DNA from: Moritella viscosa
GTDB lineage: Bacteria; Pseudomonadota; Gammaproteobacteria; Enterobacterales; Moritellaceae
DNA: 64,000 nucleotides
Assembly (NCBI GenBank): GCA_000953735.1
Contig: LN554852.1
Span: 2,243,846 to 2,307,845 of the forward strand
Direction of reading: 5' to 3'
Shown piece after piece: positions 9,918 to 19,717 of the stretch (the stretch's first letter is position 1; each line of letters opens with the position of its first letter). The translations under genes were made by a program, and so were the position numbers. The notes under the pieces were generated by a model that saw nothing but the letters and a program-made list of their open reading frames with translations, did no database searches and was not told where the DNA came from.

Positions 9918-10937
9918 GTGAAATCGTTATTAAAAAAATATATTCTCTATTTTCTTAATTTATTTGGGATGTTACGATATTTACACTTTAAAAATCGTCA
10001 TCACATTACAGTAATAATGTTACATGGTGTTATGACTAGCCATAAAAAAGTTACTTGGAATCCACTAAGACCTCAACTGCCTCCAAACGAACTACGGCGA
10101 ACACTTCAAATTCTCTCTCGTTATTATCAATTTATCACCATAGAGCAATGCGTCGATATGTTAGAAGGGAAAATACCATCAATTAATAATGCACTACTTA
10201 TTACCTTCGATGATGGTTATCGTAACAGTATTGATTATGCATTACCTATTTGTCAGCAGTTTGGTATTAAACCTGTGTTATTTGTTGCCACTGGACATAT
10301 AGATTCAGGACTTCCATTCTGGTTTGATCGTTTAGATTATGCATTGCAGCAAAACATGGGCGAATTAATATCGCTTGAATATCAAGAGAACATTTATACT
10401 TTTGATGCAAGATCCCGTCGAGATTTACAAACGAGTTTTAAGCGATTTAGAGACACTTGTAAGCAAAGATTTACTGATGATATAGCAATGAACCAGTTAT
10501 TCGATTCGCTATCTGAAATGCTGGAATTACGTTCAGGGAAAGCACTACGTGATATCTGTGCGAAAGATGATTGGTCTGGTATCGTTTCTTGGTCATTATT
10601 AAGAGAAGCTGTAAAAAGTGGTAGCTTAGATATCGCTAGCCATACTACTGATCATTGGCGACTAGATAGTTTGTCCGAATCACAAATATTGTCACAATTA
10701 CAAAAATCAAAAATGCGTATCGAGCAAGAGTTATCCATACACTGTCGCTATTTTTGTTATCCTAATGGTAATTATAATAGTCTCTCGATTAGCCTGCTTA
10801 AACAAAATGGTTATCGCGCAGCGTTCTCAACAAACACTGGATTGTGCAAGGCTGAGGATGATTTAATGAAATTAAATCGCTTTAATTTCCCCTCAAATAA
10901 AACAGAATATGAAATTATTTATCAGCTTAATCGCTAG
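9918..10937 (+). CDS. Polysaccharide deacetylase (NodB homology domain)
   Basis: A 339-residue protein with the metal-dependent NodB deacetylase motifs: LITFDDGYRNS (general base and first metal ligand) near residue 95 and SHTTDHW (two His metal ligands) near residue 237, followed by CYPNGNYN. It likely removes acetyl groups from an amino sugar of the polysaccharide. GTG at 9918 is chosen because AAGGGG ends 5 bp before it; GTG at 9912 overlaps that ribosome site. An N-terminal hydrophobic segment may anchor it. Confidence 0.85.
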   Translation: MKSLLKKYILYFLNLFGMLRYLHFKNRHHITVIMLHGVMTSHKKVTWNPLRPQLPPNELRRTLQILSRYYQFITIEQCVDMLEGKIPSINNALLITFDDGYRNSIDYALPICQQFGIKPVLFVATGHIDSGLPFWFDRLDYALQQNMGELISLEYQENIYTFDARSRRDLQTSFKRFRDTCKQRFTDDIAMNQLFDSLSEMLELRSGKALRDICAKDDWSGIVSWSLLREAVKSGSLDIASHTTDHWRLDSLSESQILSQLQKSKMRIEQELSIHCRYFCYPNGNYNSLSISLLKQNGYRAAFSTNTGLCKAEDDLMKLNRFNFPSNKTEYEIIYQLNR

Positions 10938-11051
10938 GCATATTCTATATTTAGGAAATACTGAAATAGAATTCGTTAGATATTGACACCATTTAATGAC
11001 TTACTTAGTAGTGAATATATTACTACTTACTTAATTCAAGGTTAAAATATC

Positions 11052-12173
11052 ATGGCTAATATTTGTCTTGTGGCGCATTTTGCATACGGTGCAGTTAAAG
11101 GGGGGAGCCAAGGTTCTATTGGGGGGGTTGAAAGACAAACCAGTCTGATGGCTAAATGCTTAGTGGAAAAAGGTCATAATGTCGCTTTATTGACTTGGAC
11201 TGAAGGGGGCGTTGATGATGAAGTCGTCGATGGTATTCGTGTGATAAAAATCTGTCCTCAAGATTCAGGCTTGCCAGGCGTTCGCTTTTTCCATCCGAGA
11301 TGGTCCGGGTTAATTAGAGCGATGAGACGTGCTGATGCTGATGTCTATTACCAAAATTGTGGGGAATATATTACCGGACAGGTCGCGATGTGGTGTAAAG
11401 CAAATAATAGGCAATTTATCTATTCATTGGCTAACGATGCCGATGCCGATCCTAGTTTTCCAATTATGCATACGTTAAGAGATCGCTGGCTGTATAAGTA
11501 TGGCTTGTTAAATGCTGATAAGATCATTGCGCAAACTAAAACACAAATGAATTCATTGAAAAAAGGCTTTAATTTAGACTCTTCGGTTATGCCTATGCCA
11601 TGCCCTGATGATAGTGATTATCAACCACTAGAGTGGTATACAGATAAGCCGACTATACTTTGGGTTGCACGGATTCATGAAAGTAAGCGCCTAGAGGTTT
11701 TATTGCAGGTTGCAGCTGAATTATCTGAATATAATTTTACTGTCGGGGGAAGCCCGAGTAAAGAAGATGTATATTCACAAAGGTTAATGGATACAATGAA
11801 TAAAATGGAAAATGTAACTTATTTGGGTATGGTTGCACGGGCTGATATGCCTGAACTGTATCGTTCGAGTACTATATTTTGCTGCTCTTCTAAGTATGAG
11901 GGTTTTCCGAATACCTTTTTAGAAGCTTGGAGCCAAGGCTTACCAATTGTTTCCACATTTGATCCTGACTACCTAATACAAGAAAGAAATCTTGGAATAA
12001 GTGCTGCGAATAAAGATGATTTAGTTTCAGGTATTCGTAAGCTTTGTTCTGAACGTACATTATGGCTAGAGTATTCGTTTAACGCCCGTCGGTATTATCA
12101 AGAAAATCATTCTGTTGATCACGTAATGGATGAGTTTGAAAAGATCTTTATTAACCTTGCAGCTCAAGTTTAG
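11052..12173 (+). CDS. GT4-family glycosyltransferase
   Basis: A 373-residue GT-B glycosyltransferase. The N-terminal acceptor domain begins ICLVAHFAYGAVKGG and includes GGVERQTSLMAKCLVEKGH, the glycine-rich entry loop of GT4 enzymes; the C-terminal domain contains ILWVARIHESKRLEVLLQV and the donor site YEGFPNTFLEAWSQGLPIV with both Glu of the E-x7-E pair. It lies 11 bp before the next GT4 gene, so the two are co-transcribed and may act on consecutive sugars. Confidence 0.85.
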   Translation: MANICLVAHFAYGAVKGGSQGSIGGVERQTSLMAKCLVEKGHNVALLTWTEGGVDDEVVDGIRVIKICPQDSGLPGVRFFHPRWSGLIRAMRRADADVYYQNCGEYITGQVAMWCKANNRQFIYSLANDADADPSFPIMHTLRDRWLYKYGLLNADKIIAQTKTQMNSLKKGFNLDSSVMPMPCPDDSDYQPLEWYTDKPTILWVARIHESKRLEVLLQVAAELSEYNFTVGGSPSKEDVYSQRLMDTMNKMENVTYLGMVARADMPELYRSSTIFCCSSKYEGFPNTFLEAWSQGLPIVSTFDPDYLIQERNLGISAANKDDLVSGIRKLCSERTLWLEYSFNARRYYQENHSVDHVMDEFEKIFINLAAQV

Positions 12174-12184
12174 ATGGCTTTCTC

Positions 12185-13336
12185 ATGGCGTTACTAAAAC
12201 TTGCATTTGTTACACAATTCCCTGCTGATACTAATCGTCCTTTCGGTGGTGTTGAAGCCGTGAGTGTTAACTTAGTTCACGCACTATCAGCATTTTCTGA
12301 TCTAGATATTCAGGTTGTGACCCTTTGTGCGAAAACAAAGAAAATAACGAAAAATAACTGGGGGAAAGTGACAATTCACCGCCTGCCTAGGCCTAAAGGT
12401 AGTGAGTTAATTAATGCGGTTACTAAAAGTAAGGTGCTGATTGCTGATTATGTGAACACGTTAGGGCCTGACTTAATCCATGCTCATGATACTTATGGCA
12501 TTATGATCAATGAATTACCTATGCCTAAAGTGTTTACTGTACATGGTTTTATTTATGCTGACACTTTACTCGCAAATGGCAGGTTCAAACGATTAAGATC
12601 AAAATTATGGGAATATATAGAGAAGGGGAGTTGGGCAAAGCAACCAAATATAATTTCAATTAGTCCTTATGTGAGAGAGAGAGTTTCATCTGTTTCTTCC
12701 GCTATGGTCTATGATATTGATAACCCAATTTCAGACAAGTTCTTTGCCTTAGTTCGTAGTGAAAAAGTAGGCACTATTTTTACCTCAGCCGTGATCTGCT
12801 CACGTAAAAATACATTACAGTTGGTGAAAGCTGTGGGCTTGTTGGTTGGTGCTGGATATAATGTGCAGCTTAGAATTGCAGGTAGCGTGGGCAATAGTCT
12901 TTACGCCAAAGAACAGCAGAAATGGATATTAGATAATAACCTTACTGAACATGTTCATCTGCTGGGGAGAATATCTACTGAAGAAGTAATGAAAGAACTA
13001 AGTCGTGCATCAATTTATGCATTGACCTCTTTAGAAGAAAACTCGCCAATGGGTATTGAAGAAGCGATGGCGGCAGGTGTTCCTGTTGTTACTTCAAATC
13101 GATGCGGTATGCCTTATATGGTAAAAAATGGTGAAACAGGTTACTTAGTTAACCCATTTAATGAACAACATATTGCGGACAAGTTGAGAGAGATTTTAGA
13201 TAGTAAAGAATTACAATTAGCAATGGCAGCGAAGTCTAAAGAATTAGCGCTAGATTTGTATCATTCTGATAATGTGGCGAGGCGAACTCATGCTGTTTAT
13301 CGCGATATTTTAACCAATGTATTACCTTTTGATTGA
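12185..13336 (+). CDS. GT4-family glycosyltransferase
   Basis: A 383-residue GT-B glycosyltransferase, last gene of the polysaccharide run. Motifs: FGGVEAVSVNLVHAL at the N-terminus, HAHDTYG and VFTVHG in the acceptor domain, and LEENSPMGIEEAMAAGVPVV at the donor site. It is followed 57 bp later by a strong terminator, which fits the end of a transcript. Confidence 0.85.
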   Translation: MALLKLAFVTQFPADTNRPFGGVEAVSVNLVHALSAFSDLDIQVVTLCAKTKKITKNNWGKVTIHRLPRPKGSELINAVTKSKVLIADYVNTLGPDLIHAHDTYGIMINELPMPKVFTVHGFIYADTLLANGRFKRLRSKLWEYIEKGSWAKQPNIISISPYVRERVSSVSSAMVYDIDNPISDKFFALVRSEKVGTIFTSAVICSRKNTLQLVKAVGLLVGAGYNVQLRIAGSVGNSLYAKEQQKWILDNNLTEHVHLLGRISTEEVMKELSRASIYALTSLEENSPMGIEEAMAAGVPVVTSNRCGMPYMVKNGETGYLVNPFNEQHIADKLREILDSKELQLAMAAKSKELALDLYHSDNVARRTHAVYRDILTNVLPFD

Positions 13337-13392
13337 ACCTTTCTCTAGTGTTAAGTCTTATTCAACAGTACAAGTGATTGACCTGAACTTAA

Positions 13393-13424
13393 AAAGCCCT
13401 GAATGCTTCCGCGTCCAGGGCTTT
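13393..13424. terminator. Intrinsic terminator between convergent genes
   Basis: A perfect 9-bp stem (AAAGCCCTG / CAGGGCTTT) with a 14-nt loop. It sits between the last glycosyltransferase (plus) and the symporter gene (minus). The A-run before and T-run after it would let it work in both directions. Confidence 0.85.
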
Positions 13425-13497
13425 ATTCATTCTTTAGGTATTTGTTAAAGATATCGCTAAGATTATTAACGTTAGCGATATCAGAATAAAGTAACTG

Positions 13498-15234
13498 CTA
13501 ATGGTCTGCTGCGGCTCCTGCACCACGAGGGAAGCGTAGGTTATCAACCAGTTGTTGAATATGTAACGGTGCATCACCTGTGACTTTGGTAACAATGAAA
13601 GCAACTGAGAAGTTAACTATCGCACCAACTACACCAAATGCATTTGGTGAAATGCCAAAGAACCAGTTTTCTTCCATACCGCCGAGGAATGATGTACCAG
13701 GGATGAACATAATACCTTTATGTTGGAATACATACAGCATAGTGACACCTAAACCGGAACACATACCAGCAACAGCTGCTTGGCCATTAATTTTCTTAGA
13801 GAAAATCCCCATCATTAGCGCTGGAAACAGAGAGGAACCAGCTAAACCAAAGGCGAGGGCAACTGTTCCTGCGGCAAACCCAGGCGGATTAAGTCCGAGA
13901 TAGCCTGCAACAATGACTGCCATTGTCATGACAATACGGCTGGCTTTTAGCTCACTTTTTTCCGATAAATTCGGGACTAATATGCCTTTCATTAAATCGT
14001 GAGATATCGCTGATGAAATAGCCAATAACAGACCCGCAGCCGTTGATAGTGCAGCCGCTAAGCCACCTGCTGCAACCAGTGCTATCACCCAGTTTGGTAA
14101 ATTTGCAATGGCAGGATTTGCCAGTACCATAATGTCACGGTCAACTTTAACCATTTCATTTTTAGCTGGGTCAGCTACATATTGGATTTTACCATCACCA
14201 TTTTTATCTTCAAATTTCAATAATCCTGTTTTTTCCCAATCTTTAAACCATTGTGGACGCTTTTCATATTCAAGCGGTTGACCAGCCGTTGGTTCAATTG
14301 TGTTCATTAAATTGAAACGTGCCATTGCACCTACTGCAGGCGCTACAGTATAAAGTAAGGCGATGAATACTAATGCATAACCTGCTGAAGCGCGTGCATC
14401 TTTAACCGTTGGAACAGTAAAGAAGCGCATAATTACATGGGGTAAACCAGCTGTACCGATCATAAGTGACATGGTGTAAGCGAACATGTTTAATGTGCCC
14501 CCCATGTTATCAGTGGTATATTGTTTAAATCCAAGCTCGGTAACAACCATATCGATTTTATCAAGTAGATACACACCACTACCGTCAGCAAGGGTACTGC
14601 CTAAACCGAGTTGAGGAATTGGATTACCTGTCAGTTGTAATGAAATAAATACTGCTGGGATAGTATAAGCAAAGATAAGTACACAATATTGCGCGATTTG
14701 TGTGTAAGTGATCCCTTTCATACCGCCAAGTACCGCATAAACCCATACTACAATCATCCCTATGCCTAAACCTAGGTCGTAATCAACTTCTAAGAAACGA
14801 GAAAAAGCAACACCAACCCCTTTCATTTGACCGATAATATAGGTTACTGACGCGACAATTAAACAGACAATGGCAACGATGCGTGCTGTCTTTGAATCAT
14901 AACGGTCGGCAATGAATTCTGGCACAGTAAACTTACCATGTTTACGCATGTAGGGAGCAAGTAGGGTAGCAAGGAGTACAAAACCACCCGTCCAACCCAT
15001 TAAGAAGACTGAACCGCCGTAACCTAAGAAGGCAATAAGACCTGCCATTGATAAGAATGATGCGGCACTCATCCAGTCGGCACCAATCGCCATACCGTTT
15101 TGTAATGGGCTAATGCCGCCACCCGCAGCATAAAAATCACTGGTTGTTTTAGCACGTGCAAACCAAGCAATAGCAAAATAAATGGTAAATGAACCAAATA
15201 CGGCGATATAGGTATAGAGTTTTAATTCACTCAT
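13498..15234 (-). CDS. Sodium:solute symporter (VC_2705 / acetate-permease-like), large subunit
   Basis: A 578-residue SSS-family symporter with about 13 membrane helices. Near the N-terminus is the family segment GMAIGADWMSAASFLSMAGL; a hydrophilic insert near residues 305-365 contains DKNGDGKIQYV. Its partner is a DUF4212 small subunit, as in the VC_2705 subfamily, rather than the DUF485 protein that partners E. coli ActP; I therefore give no symbol. The likely substrate is acetate or another short carboxylate, because a CrbR/CrbS-type acetate-switch system lies beside it. It starts directly after the small-subunit stop codon. Confidence 0.85.
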   Translation of the reverse strand: MSELKLYTYIAVFGSFTIYFAIAWFARAKTTSDFYAAGGGISPLQNGMAIGADWMSAASFLSMAGLIAFLGYGGSVFLMGWTGGFVLLATLLAPYMRKHGKFTVPEFIADRYDSKTARIVAIVCLIVASVTYIIGQMKGVGVAFSRFLEVDYDLGLGIGMIVVWVYAVLGGMKGITYTQIAQYCVLIFAYTIPAVFISLQLTGNPIPQLGLGSTLADGSGVYLLDKIDMVVTELGFKQYTTDNMGGTLNMFAYTMSLMIGTAGLPHVIMRFFTVPTVKDARASAGYALVFIALLYTVAPAVGAMARFNLMNTIEPTAGQPLEYEKRPQWFKDWEKTGLLKFEDKNGDGKIQYVADPAKNEMVKVDRDIMVLANPAIANLPNWVIALVAAGGLAAALSTAAGLLLAISSAISHDLMKGILVPNLSEKSELKASRIVMTMAVIVAGYLGLNPPGFAAGTVALAFGLAGSSLFPALMMGIFSKKINGQAAVAGMCSGLGVTMLYVFQHKGIMFIPGTSFLGGMEENWFFGISPNAFGVVGAIVNFSVAFIVTKVTGDAPLHIQQLVDNLRFPRGAGAAADH

Positions 15235-15486
15235 TTATTCTTCCTCAACGTTATGTTTTTTGTCCAGTTTATTCATCTGCACTGCATACCAAAATACCAA
15301 ACCAACAAAGGTATAAATTGAACCTTGTTGCGCGAACCAGAAACCGAGTTTATATCCGCCAAGTCTAAACTCATTCAACTGCTCGACGAATAAAATACCG
15401 CAGCCAAATGACACGACAAACCAAATAACTAAACACGTTAATATGAGTCGTATATTAGCTTGCCAATAGGCGTTTTCTTGTTCCAT
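15235..15486 (-). CDS. DUF4212 solute:sodium symporter small subunit
   Basis: An 83-residue membrane protein with two hydrophobic helices and the family segments YWQANIRLILTCLVIWF near the start and LGGYKLGFWFAQQGSIY in the middle. It is the known small partner of VC_2705-type symporters. The stop codon directly abuts the symporter start, so the two are translated from one message. The 279-bp region upstream separates it from a divergent regulatory gene. Confidence 0.9.
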   Translation of the reverse strand: MEQENAYWQANIRLILTCLVIWFVVSFGCGILFVEQLNEFRLGGYKLGFWFAQQGSIYTFVGLVFWYAVQMNKLDKKHNVEEE

Positions 15487-15765
15487 ATCCTTTCTCCCAA
15501 AAAAAACGATTAAATCTTAGTAAGTAAATTAGATAGTGGTTGATCACCTTAATAAGTTGTCCTTAACTTGAATGACAAATTGTTGGTGCTCGCAACTAGC
15601 ATGTTGTAAATCTATCAATCTTTAAAAATTAACCCTATACAACTTTCGTCTATATATTATTTCAGGGCGTTGACGATTTAGAGGTAGATAGGTTAAAACT
15701 AAACATATAAAGCGAGTGGGTAGACTTTAATTAGCGTTCTTTGATTAACGGGTAGGGATTGAGAT
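15487..15765. promoter_or_regulatory. Divergent intergenic region between symporter pair and DUF294 gene
   Basis: 279 bp with no gene, which must hold the promoters of both the minus-strand symporter operon and the plus-strand regulatory genes. It is AT-rich. I could not pick a convincing -35/-10 pair or a regulator site by eye. CrbR binding here is plausible from the context only. Confidence 0.5.
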
Positions 15766-17610
15766 ATGAATGCAGCATTAAACGATATGGTTGATTTTAT
15801 TAAAATCATTCCTCCTTTTAATTTGTTGAGTGATCAGGATTGTCACCTCATTGCTAAACGCGTTTCAATTGGTTATTACCGAAATCAATCAAAGTTAGAA
15901 ACACTGCGCGACGATCAAGTCATGCTTTATCTGGTTAAAAAGGGCGTTGTGGCTTATTACAACGAGATAAACGAACTTCAGGCTAAGTTTTCTGAGGGTG
16001 ATTTGTGTAGTGTATTATGCCAAGAAAATATAGAGGAATTACAGATAACCTTACGGATTGAAGAAGATAGTTTAATCTACTCTATTGATTTCAAAGTATT
16101 GCAGGAATTACTGATTGACTACCCTAATGCGTTACAATTTTTATTACAAACGGCTCCGCAGCGTTTACAGAATAAAATGGGAGCGGTAAGTGAATCTGCA
16201 TTGATTGCGTCTAGTCTGACCAATGCGCCAATTATGGATTATTACAATAGTCCTGCAATTACGATATCAAGCCAAGCAAGTATTCAAAATGTTGCAAAAT
16301 ACATGACAGAAAAAAATGTATCTTGTCTTGTTATTATGGCTGATAGCTACCCTGCGGGGATAGTGACAGATAAAGACATTAGACGACGTTGTGTTGCTAC
16401 AGGATTGAGTAGTCAAGACCCTGTTACAGAAATTATGACCGAGAAAATGGCGACAATTGATATCAACCTGTGTGGACATGACGCTTTAGCATTGATGATA
16501 AGTCAGCGAATTCATCATTTGCCAGTGACAAGTCATGGGGTGTTAGTTGGGATGTTAACGGCTACGGATTTAATGAATCAAGAAGGCCATCATGCAGTAA
16601 ATTTAAGTTCTGTGATCCATAAAGCAAGTTCTGTCGATGCTCTGGTTGAACTTAGTTCGATGTTACCTAAACTACAAGTAAGCATGGCTAAACTGGGCGC
16701 TAGCGCAGATTATTTAGGTAAAAACATTAGTGCACTGACGATGGCATTTACTATCCGGTTGATAGAATTAGCAGAACAAAAATTAGGGGGAGCTCCGGTA
16801 AGTTATGCTTGGTTGTGTGCGGGTTCACAAGCGCGGCAGGAACAACTTGTTTATTCAGATCAAGATAATGCGTTAATCATTGCTGATCATGCTACCCCTG
16901 AACAAGAAGGCTGGTTTGAAGCTTTCGCCCATTTCATCTGTGATGGTTTGGCGGCCTGTGGTTATATTTATTGTCCGGGTAATATTATGGCGACGAATCA
17001 GCTGTGGCGACAAAAAAAGCAAGTTTGGCAAGGGTACTTTACCGATTGGGTGACGCAACCTGAACCTCAAGCATTGTTGAATAGTTGCGTGTTTTTTGAT
17101 CTCACTACTGTGCATGGTGATAGTTCGTTATTGCAAGATGTTCGTCGTAATATGCTCATACAAACCCAAAAGAACACCTTATTTTTAGCACATTTATCTC
17201 GGAATGCCTTATTACAGAAACCACCATTAGGTTTCTTTCGTGATTTTGTACTTATTCATGATGGAAATAACAAAAAAGGTCTCGACCTTAAGCATAATGG
17301 ATTGGCTCCTATTATTAATTTGGCTCGCATTTACGCGCTGGCTGAGGGGATTGAAGATGTTAATACGATCATGCGATTAAGATTAGCGGCGGGTACGCCA
17401 TCATTAAGTCGAACTGAGTCGGCTAACTTAATTGATGCGTTTGAATTGTTAGGTATGTTGCGCGCAGAGCATCAAGCCAAGCAGATAGAAAAAGGTGAAG
17501 AGGCTGATAGCTATTTGTTACCAAAAGAGATATCTCGATTAGAACGCGAACATTTAAAAGATGCGTTTAAAGTCGTTAAAGCAATGCAAAACTATCGCCA
17601 AATGGTTTAG
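15766..17610 (+). CDS. cNMP-binding / CBS / DUF294 nucleotidyltransferase-like signalling protein
   Basis: A 614-residue cytosolic protein with three parts: an N-terminal cyclic-nucleotide-binding-like domain (residues about 15-120), a pair of CBS domains (about 160-280, with YPAGIVTDKDIRRR and VLVGMLTATDLM), and a C-terminal DUF294 region with a nucleotidyltransferase-like core (CAGSQARQEQLVYSDQDNAL near residue 350). The same domain set is commonly next to symporter/acetate genes in Vibrio and Shewanella. It probably senses energy or nucleotide state; the reaction is unknown. Together with the next gene it looks like a two-gene operon. Confidence 0.8.
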   Translation: MNAALNDMVDFIKIIPPFNLLSDQDCHLIAKRVSIGYYRNQSKLETLRDDQVMLYLVKKGVVAYYNEINELQAKFSEGDLCSVLCQENIEELQITLRIEEDSLIYSIDFKVLQELLIDYPNALQFLLQTAPQRLQNKMGAVSESALIASSLTNAPIMDYYNSPAITISSQASIQNVAKYMTEKNVSCLVIMADSYPAGIVTDKDIRRRCVATGLSSQDPVTEIMTEKMATIDINLCGHDALALMISQRIHHLPVTSHGVLVGMLTATDLMNQEGHHAVNLSSVIHKASSVDALVELSSMLPKLQVSMAKLGASADYLGKNISALTMAFTIRLIELAEQKLGGAPVSYAWLCAGSQARQEQLVYSDQDNALIIADHATPEQEGWFEAFAHFICDGLAACGYIYCPGNIMATNQLWRQKKQVWQGYFTDWVTQPEPQALLNSCVFFDLTTVHGDSSLLQDVRRNMLIQTQKNTLFLAHLSRNALLQKPPLGFFRDFVLIHDGNNKKGLDLKHNGLAPIINLARIYALAEGIEDVNTIMRLRLAAGTPSLSRTESANLIDAFELLGMLRAEHQAKQIEKGEEADSYLLPKEISRLEREHLKDAFKVVKAMQNYRQMV

Positions 17611-17637
17611 CAGTAGGTCAACTAATAAGGATGTGTG

Positions 17638-18342
17638 ATGAATCTTATACAATCTTTCTTTAGCTTGGAAAAACAGCGAAAGCGATTATTAACTAAAGCG
17701 CCGGAAGGGGCGTTGAAGCAGTATTTGAGTGTCCCAATTATCGATCTTGATAAGCCTATCATGCACAGTGATATTTTAGCTGTCGACTTTGAAACTACAG
17801 GGCTAAATGCAAAACATGATGATATTTTGAGTATTGGTTATGTTGAATTATCAGGAAACCAAATTAGGTTGGGTAGCTGTTATCACCAAATTGTTGCTGC
17901 GCATTGTGCACTCGAAGAGAAGAATGTCATGATACATACCATTACAGATCAAGAGAAAGCTGGTGGGCGGCCATTAGCCAGTGTGGTCGAAGACTTATTA
18001 ACCGCATTGGCCGGAAAAACAATGCTGGTCCATTATGCTCAAATTGAAAAAACATTTCTCGAACAAGCCTGTATAAAACTTTATGGGATGGCACCTGTTT
18101 TTCCTATAATTGACACGCTAGTATTAGCCAAAAAACGACATGATAGATGCAGCCAAGCTTATGCGCCATCTACACTGCATCTCAGTAATTTACGTGATGA
18201 ATATGGCTTACCACACTATCCTGCACACAATGCATTGAACGATGCGATTGCCACTGCGGAACTATTTATGGCAAAAGTGCAATATTCAGAGCACAAAGGA
18301 AATACAAAACTTAAATCTTTGATCTCTACTGCTTTTAGTTAG
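17638..18342 (+). CDS. DnaQ-like 3'-5' exonuclease
   Basis: A 234-residue DEDD-type exonuclease. Exo I (AVDFETTGL) lies near residue 49, Exo II (LVHYAQIEKTFLEQ) near 138 and Exo III (YPAHNALNDAIATAELF) near 198, with the His-x4-Asp of the DEDDh type. ATG at 17638 is favoured by an AAGG 7 bp upstream; a GTG one codon earlier is also possible. It follows the DUF294 gene by 27 bp; this pairing is common, but the shared role is not established. Confidence 0.85.
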   Translation: MNLIQSFFSLEKQRKRLLTKAPEGALKQYLSVPIIDLDKPIMHSDILAVDFETTGLNAKHDDILSIGYVELSGNQIRLGSCYHQIVAAHCALEEKNVMIHTITDQEKAGGRPLASVVEDLLTALAGKTMLVHYAQIEKTFLEQACIKLYGMAPVFPIIDTLVLAKKRHDRCSQAYAPSTLHLSNLRDEYGLPHYPAHNALNDAIATAELFMAKVQYSEHKGNTKLKSLISTAFS

Positions 18343-18461
18343 CTAGTTATGTCGTTGTTTAGCTCTAACTGAGCAAGTTAAGTTCGTCACAGTTTGATTA
18401 CATGGCGTCATGTATAGTGGGGGAAATTATTTGTAGCAACACATGGATGAATATGCACGTA

Positions 18462-19115
18462 ATGCCAGAAAAAATCATCATTGCTGACGATCACCCTCTA
18501 TTTCGTCAAGCATTATTGATTGCATTAAAAGAACAATTTAAAACGACGCATTGGCTGGAAGCTGAAACTGTCGAAAGTGTTAGTGAGTGCCTTATTGCTA
18601 ACGAAAATACTGATTTATTGTTGTTGGACCTAAACATACCTGGTGCACATGGATTCGATCACTTAATCCGTATCAGAAAACAATACCCGAATATTCCTGT
18701 GGTTGTGATTTCTGCTTACAGTGATGAGGCTATCATAAGTAAAGCAATGCAGCATGGCGCATCGGGTTTTGTGCCAAAATCTGAATCCGTACCGACAATA
18801 ATTTCGGCTATTAGTCAGGTTTTAGCTGGTCAGTTATGGGTTCCTGGATCATATGAAAGAATCAAAGAAGAAACGAATAGCACAGCCGATGAAGCGATTG
18901 CGAGTTTAACCGTTCAAGAGTATCGAATATTAATGATGTTTTCTGAAGGACTCCTTAATAAGCAAATTGGGGATAAGCTTTGTGTCGCTGAAGCGACGGT
19001 TAAAGCCCATGCGAGTGCTATTTTCCGTAAGTTAAATGTGCGGAATCGGACACAAGCTGCAATGATGTTGGGTCAGTTGGACGTCGTAGAGTATAGTAAT
19101 AGCTTAAAGGAATAA
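18462..19115 (+). CDS. crbR: LuxR/NarL-type response regulator, CrbR-like
   Basis: A 217-residue two-component regulator: receiver domain with the acidic pair IIADDHPLFR, phosphoacceptor Asp in LLLLDLNIPG and the conserved Lys in FVPKSE; then a C-terminal LuxR helix-turn-helix (LTVQEYRILMMFSEGLLNKQI). The start at 18462 gives the usual short NarL-type N-terminus; the frame is open back to an ATG at 18402. The name CrbR rests on the neighbouring SSS-histidine kinase and symporter, as in the Vibrio cholerae system that controls acetyl-CoA synthetase; direct orthology is not proven. Confidence 0.75.
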   Translation: MPEKIIIADDHPLFRQALLIALKEQFKTTHWLEAETVESVSECLIANENTDLLLLDLNIPGAHGFDHLIRIRKQYPNIPVVVISAYSDEAIISKAMQHGASGFVPKSESVPTIISAISQVLAGQLWVPGSYERIKEETNSTADEAIASLTVQEYRILMMFSEGLLNKQIGDKLCVAEATVKAHASAIFRKLNVRNRTQAAMMLGQLDVVEYSNSLKE

Positions 19116-19119
19116 GTGC

Positions 19120-19551
19120 ATGAATAAACATACTAAAGTGGCAGTGCTTGTCGCACCATTATTAGCTGTATTGGGCTATATAGCATCTGATTATTTCATT
19201 GAAAGTGATGCGGATAAAACTAAGTTAATCACATTAATACCAGAATCTTCTTGTGAAGTACTTGCTGGAGGGTGTGTGTTGATAAGTGGTGACTTTAAAA
19301 TAAACGTGTTTGATAAAGCGGGTTCAACTATCGTTAATTCTACTTTCCCTCTTGATGAAGCGGTGCTATTCCTAGTCGGTGAAGATAATACAGCGACTGC
19401 ATTTCCCCTATCTCAGGTACAAAGTAATTATTACTGGCAAGCACAAACACCACTGCGTGAATTAGCCCGTACCTCGAAAAGTTATAAATTAAGGTTGATC
19501 GCCTCAATTAAAGGGGGCGATTACATTAGCGAATTTGAAACCTCGCTTTAG
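19120..19551 (+). CDS. Small membrane-anchored protein of unknown function
   Basis: A 143-residue protein with one N-terminal hydrophobic helix (VAVLVAPLLAVLGYIASDYF) and a periplasmic-looking remainder containing two Cys (CEVLAGGC). It begins 4 bp after the regulator gene and precedes the kinase gene, so it may be an accessory to the two-component system. I do not recognise the family. Confidence 0.6.
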   Translation: MNKHTKVAVLVAPLLAVLGYIASDYFIESDADKTKLITLIPESSCEVLAGGCVLISGDFKINVFDKAGSTIVNSTFPLDEAVLFLVGEDNTATAFPLSQVQSNYYWQAQTPLRELARTSKSYKLRLIASIKGGDYISEFETSL

Positions 19552-19676
19552 TCGTTTTGTATATATCCAAGTCATGTTTTGAATATCTCTTTTGTGGTTT
19601 TTAATTTGTCCACTTTGAGTGGCTTGGGTATCGTGCTTTCTCTGTTCTTGAATAAGTTAATTCAGTCGTAGTTCGA

Positions 19677-19712
19677 TAGGTTACAGTTGAGTAGGTTGTC
19701 GCTGGGTAGGTT
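19677..19712 (+). repeat. Three TAGGTT direct repeats at exact 15-bp spacing before crbS
   Basis: TAGGTT occurs at 19677-19682, 19692-19697 and 19707-19712. The last copy provides the AGG that lies 8 bp before the kinase ATG and so probably contributes to the ribosome site. Function of the array is not evident. Confidence 0.6.
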
Positions 19713-19717
19713 ATAGT

